Shown here: positions 14,978 to 18,639 of the stretch, piece by piece
Position numbering within the stretch: the stretch's first letter is position 1
Layout of the letters: every line of letters begins with the position of its first letter
NCBI GenBank assembly: GCA_905614375.1
Contig: CAJQSP010000066.1
Span: forward strand, 1 to 18,639
DNA: 18,639 nt
From: an uncultured Dehalococcoidales bacterium
Lineage (GTDB): Bacteria > Chloroflexota > Dehalococcoidia > UBA1151 > UBA1328
Reading direction: 5' to 3'
Translations under genes and position numbers: made by a program
The notes under the pieces: model-generated
The model's input: the letters and a program-made list of their open reading frames with translations, nothing else
Databases searched by the model: none
Told to the model about the DNA's origin: nothing

Positions 14978-15730
14978 ATGATTAACAACACAATTTTGGA
15001 AGCTAATAAAGAAGGCCGGAAGGCGACCGTGTTCGCATTGGCACATCCTGCGCTATACATGATCGAAATGGCAGCCCACGTTGGCTTCGATGCAATCACA
15101 ATCGACGGTGAGCATGGTGGATTTCCTGAAGAAGCCATCGACGACATTTGTCGAACTGCAAACGGTTACGGAATGTCGGTTATCGCACGAGTGCCAGATA
15201 GCGCTGCGTACCAGATCAACCTGTATCTCGACCGTGGAATTCAGGGCGTAACCGGTCCTCACATCAACTCGGGTGCTGAAGCACAGGCATTCGCCGATGC
15301 TTGCCTCTTCCCAACCGAAGGTAAGCGATCGTGGGGGGGTGGACGTGGAACCGAGTTCAACGACCAGACCGTTCTCGACGAAAAGTACGGCGGCAAGCTC
15401 GGATTCGCAAAATGGTCAAACGCAAACATGCTTGTTGTTGCACAGATCGAAGACAAGAAGGCCTGGGACAACCTCGACGACATTCTCTCTGTGCCTGGTC
15501 TTACGGGCGTAACCGGTGGACCACATGATTTCGCACAATCGCTTGGTCACCCCGGTGAGCCAGATCACCAAGATCGAATTGCCGCAACGCTCGATGTAGA
15601 GAAACGCGCACGAGCTGCCGGAAAGACGGCTGGCGGAGATCAGACTTCCGGTATCGGGATCGCTGAACTAATGCTCGGCGAAGCACGTGCATTCGTTGCT
15701 GCTCACAAGAGTGACAAGCTGGGCTCTTAG
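14978..15730 (+). CDS. HpcH/HpaI-family aldolase
   Basis: A 250-residue class II (metal-dependent) aldolase. Family marks are IDGEHGGF (catalytic His46), IARVP (Arg71), VVAQIE (Gln156, metal ligand Glu158) and GPHDFAQSLG (metal ligand Asp184). Members reversibly cleave 2-keto-3-deoxy or 4-hydroxy-2-oxo acids to pyruvate and an aldehyde. The exact substrate (aldarate, rhamnonate or aromatic type) cannot be read from sequence. The segment SWGGGRGTEFND is close to the usual substrate-binding loop, though family members more often show PxGxR. Start ATG 14978 is preceded by aagga at 14962-14966, at slightly long spacing. Its place after a dehydratase gene fits a sugar-acid pathway. Confidence 0.92.
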   Translation: MINNTILEANKEGRKATVFALAHPALYMIEMAAHVGFDAITIDGEHGGFPEEAIDDICRTANGYGMSVIARVPDSAAYQINLYLDRGIQGVTGPHINSGAEAQAFADACLFPTEGKRSWGGGRGTEFNDQTVLDEKYGGKLGFAKWSNANMLVVAQIEDKKAWDNLDDILSVPGLTGVTGGPHDFAQSLGHPGEPDHQDRIAATLDVEKRARAAGKTAGGDQTSGIGIAELMLGEARAFVAAHKSDKLGS

Positions 15731-15797
15731 TTCGCAATAGCTTTGTCATAAACTGATGCCGGCGGCGGTTTTCTTATACAACTGGAACTCCTTTACG

Positions 15798-15826
15798 TTG
15801 GCATAGGCCCACTTACCACTTGATAT
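15798..15826 (+). promoter_or_regulatory. Possible promoter for the GMC oxidoreductase
   Basis: TTGGCA (15798-15803) is followed after 17 bases by TGATAT (15821-15826). It lies within the 221-base gap before the GMC gene. The -10 box is imperfect. Confidence 0.35.
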
Positions 15827-15936
15827 GAGAATGTCACTCGGTCGCATACTAATGGTCTTGATGATCGTGGCGGTTGATGGCTCTCTGGTTCGCTGTTGCA
15901 ATGGCGCGGCTTGAATCTAATGTTTAGTCGCTGGAT

Positions 15937-15943
15937 AGAAGGG
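15937..15943 (+). promoter_or_regulatory. Shine-Dalgarno for a TTG start
   Basis: AGAAGGG lies eight bases before TTG 15952. It supports the TTG start of the GMC gene, whose FAD motif begins only six residues later, leaving no room for a later start. Confidence 0.65.
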
Positions 15944-15951
15944 CTGGTCGA

Positions 15952-17496
15952 TTGATTTACGATACGGTGATAGTTGGAGCAGGAGCAGCCGGCTGTGTGC
16001 TGGCTGCCAGACTGTCGGAGGATCCAAGTCGACACGTTTTGCTACTCGAACCAGGACCAGACTACCCGAATATCGAGATGCTCCCTGAAGATTTGAAGAA
16101 CGGAGTTAGTGGGTGGATCGATAAACCCGAGAACCCTCACAACTGGAATTATAGGGCGAAGGGAACTGACATCTCTGATCCAATTATCGTACCGAGGGGC
16201 CGTGCTACCGGTGGTTCGACGGCGATCAATTCGCAGGTATTCCTTCGAGGAGTTCCTGAAGACTACGACGCTTGGGCAGATTCAGGCCTTAATGAGTGGT
16301 CGTATACGAAACTGTTATCAGGGTTCAGGAAGTCGGAAAACGACCTTGATTTCGGTGGTGATTTCCATGGAAGAGACGGACACATCACATGTGTTCGACC
16401 GCCTCGAGAGGAGTGGCTACCGGCTCAATCAGGGTTCTACGAGGCTTGTCGTGCGATTGGATATCTCGATTGCCCTGATCACAATTTGCCAGACTCTACG
16501 GGAGTTGGCCCTCTGGCATTCAATGCAATTAACGACACTCGTATAAGTACTGCGACCGGGTATTTGACAGGTGCGCGTCATCGCTTAAATCTGACGATTA
16601 AAGCCGGGTGCCTGGTACACCGCGTCATTATCGAAAACGGACGGGTTGTTGGGCTGATTACGGAGGCTGGAGGCGAGTTGTTCGAGGTGCGGGCGAACGA
16701 AGTGATTCTAAGTGCAGGTGCTGTTGTTTCTCCTCAACTACTGATGTTGTCTGGTGTGGGGCCTGCGGATCATCTGAACAGTCATGGGCTCGAAGTTGTC
16801 GCTGATGTTCCGGGTGTGGGACAGAATTTGCAGGATCATCCGCTGGTTTTCTTGCTCTGGGATACCGTTCCAGACTACGAATACCGACTCGATGTAAGAC
16901 GTCTGCAAATCTCGCTGCGCTACACAGCAACTGGCTCAAATGAACGCAACGACATGATCGCCTACATGAACTCGGCATGCTCGGCTGCTCGGGCGGAACG
17001 CGGCGGGGATAGGAACAGTCCAATTGGTGTAGGCATACATTTGGTGCTGAACTCGGCAGATAGCCGTGGCGAGATAAGACTAGCATCGACGGATATTGCC
17101 GATCAACCGATCATAGATTTCAACTACATGAGCGCACCGCGTGATTTGAAGAGGGTTCGCGATGGCCTACGAAAATTGTCTGAGATTGGTGAACAGCCAG
17201 AGTTCCGAAAAAATGTTACGAGGCGAGTAACGCCAACAGATGAGACTCTTGAAGATGATCGTGATCTGGATGAGTGGATACGAACGGAAGTTACAACCGG
17301 GCACCACATTTCTTGCTCGAATAAGATGGGCGTCGACTCGGATCCGATGGCGGTTGTTGATCAGTACGGAAGCGTTAGGGGCGTTGAGGGGCTCCGAGTA
17401 GTCGATGCATCAATCATGCCTACATGTGTCGGGGCGAACATTAATGCGACCGTTATCGCGATGGCAGAACGAATGGCAGAACTGATCGTCAGCTAA
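15952..17496 (+). CDS. GMC-family FAD oxidoreductase
   Basis: A 514-residue flavoprotein starting with TTG. The FAD dinucleotide motif is VIVGAGAAG at residues 6-14, with LLLEPG at the end of the fold. GMC signature 1 is RGRATGGSTAIN and signature 2 is GAVVSPQLLMLSGVGP. Catalytic His452 sits in TTGHHISCSNKMG, and the second catalytic position is Asn498 (ANINAT). These enzymes oxidise primary or secondary alcohols such as choline, sugars or polyethylene glycol. The usual H-x-x-G-T-C-x-M-G is H-I-S-C-S-N-K-M-G here, an unusual variant. No Sec or Tat signal is seen, so it is likely cytoplasmic. It stands alone, with its own possible promoter. It could feed carbonyl compounds to the pathway around it. 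Confidence 0.92.
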   Translation: MIYDTVIVGAGAAGCVLAARLSEDPSRHVLLLEPGPDYPNIEMLPEDLKNGVSGWIDKPENPHNWNYRAKGTDISDPIIVPRGRATGGSTAINSQVFLRGVPEDYDAWADSGLNEWSYTKLLSGFRKSENDLDFGGDFHGRDGHITCVRPPREEWLPAQSGFYEACRAIGYLDCPDHNLPDSTGVGPLAFNAINDTRISTATGYLTGARHRLNLTIKAGCLVHRVIIENGRVVGLITEAGGELFEVRANEVILSAGAVVSPQLLMLSGVGPADHLNSHGLEVVADVPGVGQNLQDHPLVFLLWDTVPDYEYRLDVRRLQISLRYTATGSNERNDMIAYMNSACSAARAERGGDRNSPIGVGIHLVLNSADSRGEIRLASTDIADQPIIDFNYMSAPRDLKRVRDGLRKLSEIGEQPEFRKNVTRRVTPTDETLEDDRDLDEWIRTEVTTGHHISCSNKMGVDSDPMAVVDQYGSVRGVEGLRVVDASIMPTCVGANINATVIAMAERMAELIVS

Positions 17497-17612
17497 GAGT
17501 TCCATATGTAAAAAATACCTACAGCTCAAAATACAGGAACGGAACGACAGTTCATAAAGAATGTCCAGATTGATACATCCAAAGATTCAGTGAACCCGTT
17601 ACGATTACACAC

Positions 17613-18176
17613 ATGGCAGCAGAAACCACCACAGAACGTCTCCGAAGTTCAGCGCAGCCCGAGTCAGAGACTTCAAGTCCTAAAAATGGACTTTTACCCG
17701 GAGAGCGAGTCGTATCTCGACTCAAGTCAAACGACGGAGGAAATTTCACCCTGACGCACGCCAGAGTCATTTTCCGAGGTGGCTCTGAATCGGACTCCGT
17801 GTATGCGTCGGCTCAACTACGAGACATTAGCTCAGTTGAAATCGCCCGACGTCCACGAGCGCGAAGAAGTGCTGCTTGGGGAACGGTTGGTCTCTTAGCT
17901 GCGATTGGTGTCTGGCAAGTAACGCCCAGCTCGAATGTCGGTATAGCGGCAGCCCTCGCCGTAGCGGTGGTTTCACTAATTTTGATGGGCGACTACTGGA
18001 TTCGACCCGTCGGAGTGCATCTCGAATTTAACACCATAGGCGGCAGCGTAATTGGTGGCGAAGTCGGTGGAAAATCAACTCTCGCAATGCAGTTCACCCG
18101 CGAGGTTGAAAATGCAAAGCGACGGTTAGTTCCTAGTCGAACCAAATCGCCGTACCGCAACTATCCGGCAGCCTGA
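17613..18176 (+). CDS. Membrane protein of unknown function with PH-like segments
   Basis: A 187-residue protein. The first 25 residues are polar and low-complexity. Residues 26-78 (LLPGERVVSRLKS, LTHARVIF and LRDISSVEI) have the pattern of bacterial PH-like domains. Two hydrophobic helices follow (about 87-103 and 108-126), after a basic patch RRPRARR that predicts the cytoplasmic side. The rest (about 135-172) is a strand-rich piece ending in a short helix. I do not recognise a named family and no catalytic motif is visible. It converges on tsaD, 39 bases away. The stop codon lies in the palindrome CTGAATTCAG (18173-18182). Confidence 0.7.
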   Translation: MAAETTTERLRSSAQPESETSSPKNGLLPGERVVSRLKSNDGGNFTLTHARVIFRGGSESDSVYASAQLRDISSVEIARRPRARRSAAWGTVGLLAAIGVWQVTPSSNVGIAAALAVAVVSLILMGDYWIRPVGVHLEFNTIGGSVIGGEVGGKSTLAMQFTREVENAKRRLVPSRTKSPYRNYPAA

Positions 18177-18215
18177 ATTCAGCAAAGCCTAAAAAGATGA
18201 TCACTCTATCTCACA

Positions 18216-18638
18216 TTAAACGAGTGCACTTGTCCCAATTCTTAGGCTCGGGAAAACTTCTAGATCCCAGTCGTCACGTCGACCATTCCGGAAGTTCACC
18301 AGCCCGCTCATAGCGATCATTGCTCCGTTATCGGTGCAAAGTTTGAACGGCGGTATTGCGACAGGAAGCGGCGATTTTTCTTTCAGTGTTTGGCGAAGCG
18401 GACCGTTCGCAGCGACACCACCAACCAACACGATACCGGCGCAGTTTTCTCGTTTTGCAGCGGAGATCGTTTTCGTAACCAGCACATCGACGACAGAATC
18501 TTGAAACGCTTTCGCCAACCCAGCCACAACATCAGGATCGGCTCCACCGTGAGCACCGTTTGGCGGGTAGATACCTAAGTTACGCGCTCGAGTCAGAACC
18601 GCTGTCTTTAAACCGCTAAAAGAAAATTCGTCGGTTCC
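18216..18638 (-). CDS. tsaD: tRNA N6-threonylcarbamoyladenosine synthase subunit TsaD (partial, N-terminus off window)
   Basis: The last 141 residues of TsaD. Visible marks are the FSFSGLKTAVL motif at the right edge, the GLAKAFQDSVVDVL helix, LVGGVAANGPLR and LCTDNGAMIA, the standard C-terminal Kae1/TsaD signature with metal- and nucleotide-binding residues. With TsaB and TsaE it transfers threonylcarbamoyl to adenosine 37 of ANN-decoding tRNAs; it is nearly universal. The N-terminal metal site lies outside the window. It is the only clear housekeeping gene here and marks the window as chromosomal. Confidence 0.95.
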   Translation of the reverse strand, partial: GTDEFSFSGLKTAVLTRARNLGIYPPNGAHGGADPDVVAGLAKAFQDSVVDVLVTKTISAAKRENCAGIVLVGGVAANGPLRQTLKEKSPLPVAIPPFKLCTDNGAMIAMSGLVNFRNGRRDDWDLEVFPSLRIGTSALV

Positions 18639-18639
18639 C

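Noticed and set aside
1..18639. CRISPR array, tRNA, rRNA, insertion sequence or defence island
   Set aside because: No regularly spaced repeats, cloverleaf, transposase motif or defence-type domain was seen on either strand.

Overview
The window looks like a chromosomal stretch from a free-living heterotroph, most likely a marine SAR202-type member of the Chloroflexota. This is inferred from gene content: three enolase-superfamily paralogues in about 14 kb, several MFS permeases, lyase and aldolase folds, an SDR, a GMC oxidoreductase and PIG-L-like debris. No rRNA or marker phylogeny is available here. Base composition is moderate and TGA reads as stop. I see no tRNA, rRNA, CRISPR array, insertion sequence or phage gene.

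Layout. (1) 3-683 (-): N-terminal part of an ABC-transporter solute-binding lipoprotein (family 5) with a roughly 100-residue Ala-rich tether, preceded by a sigma70-like promoter bracketed by a 9-bp inverted repeat. (2) 1083-2273 (+): enolase-superfamily enzyme 1. (3) 2516-6223 (+): a transporter/phosphatase block. It holds an MFS permease that apparently starts at CTG, a second MFS permease frameshifted by a 7-bp tandem duplication, a HAD phosphatase overlapping it by ATGA, and the decayed start of a third MFS permease. (4) 6532-7602 (+): a beta-propeller lipoprotein, convergent with a GH43-like propeller protein (7669-8565, -). A 13-bp-stem terminator lies between them. (5) 8642-9000 (-): a PIG-L/LmbE deacetylase pseudogene. 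(6) 9157-11402 (+): galactonate-dehydratase-like enolase paralogue 2, then a DHDPS-fold protein lacking the Schiff-base lysine. (7) 11541-13459 (-): a metallophosphoesterase and an SDR dehydrogenase, coupled by an ATGA overlap. (8) 13664-15730 (+): enolase paralogue 3 and an HpcH/HpaI aldolase. (9) 15952-17496 (+): a GMC oxidoreductase. (10) 17613-18176 (+): a two-helix membrane protein, convergent with the C-terminal part of tsaD (18216 to the window end, -).

How it may work together (inference). The dehydratases, the HpcH/HpaI aldolase, the SDR and the GMC enzyme suit stepwise oxidation, dehydration and retro-aldol cleavage of sugar acids or related hydroxy acids taken up from outside. The propeller proteins could act on saccharides. 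Substrates cannot be assigned from sequence alone.

Most notable are a DHDPS-fold protein whose catalytic Lys and Tyr are both replaced, an enolase paralogue without the usual second-strand lysine, a probable CTG start on a permease, and several genes caught in decay (7-bp-duplication MFS, MFS remnant, PIG-L pseudogene). I did not find a clear new defence or mobile system.
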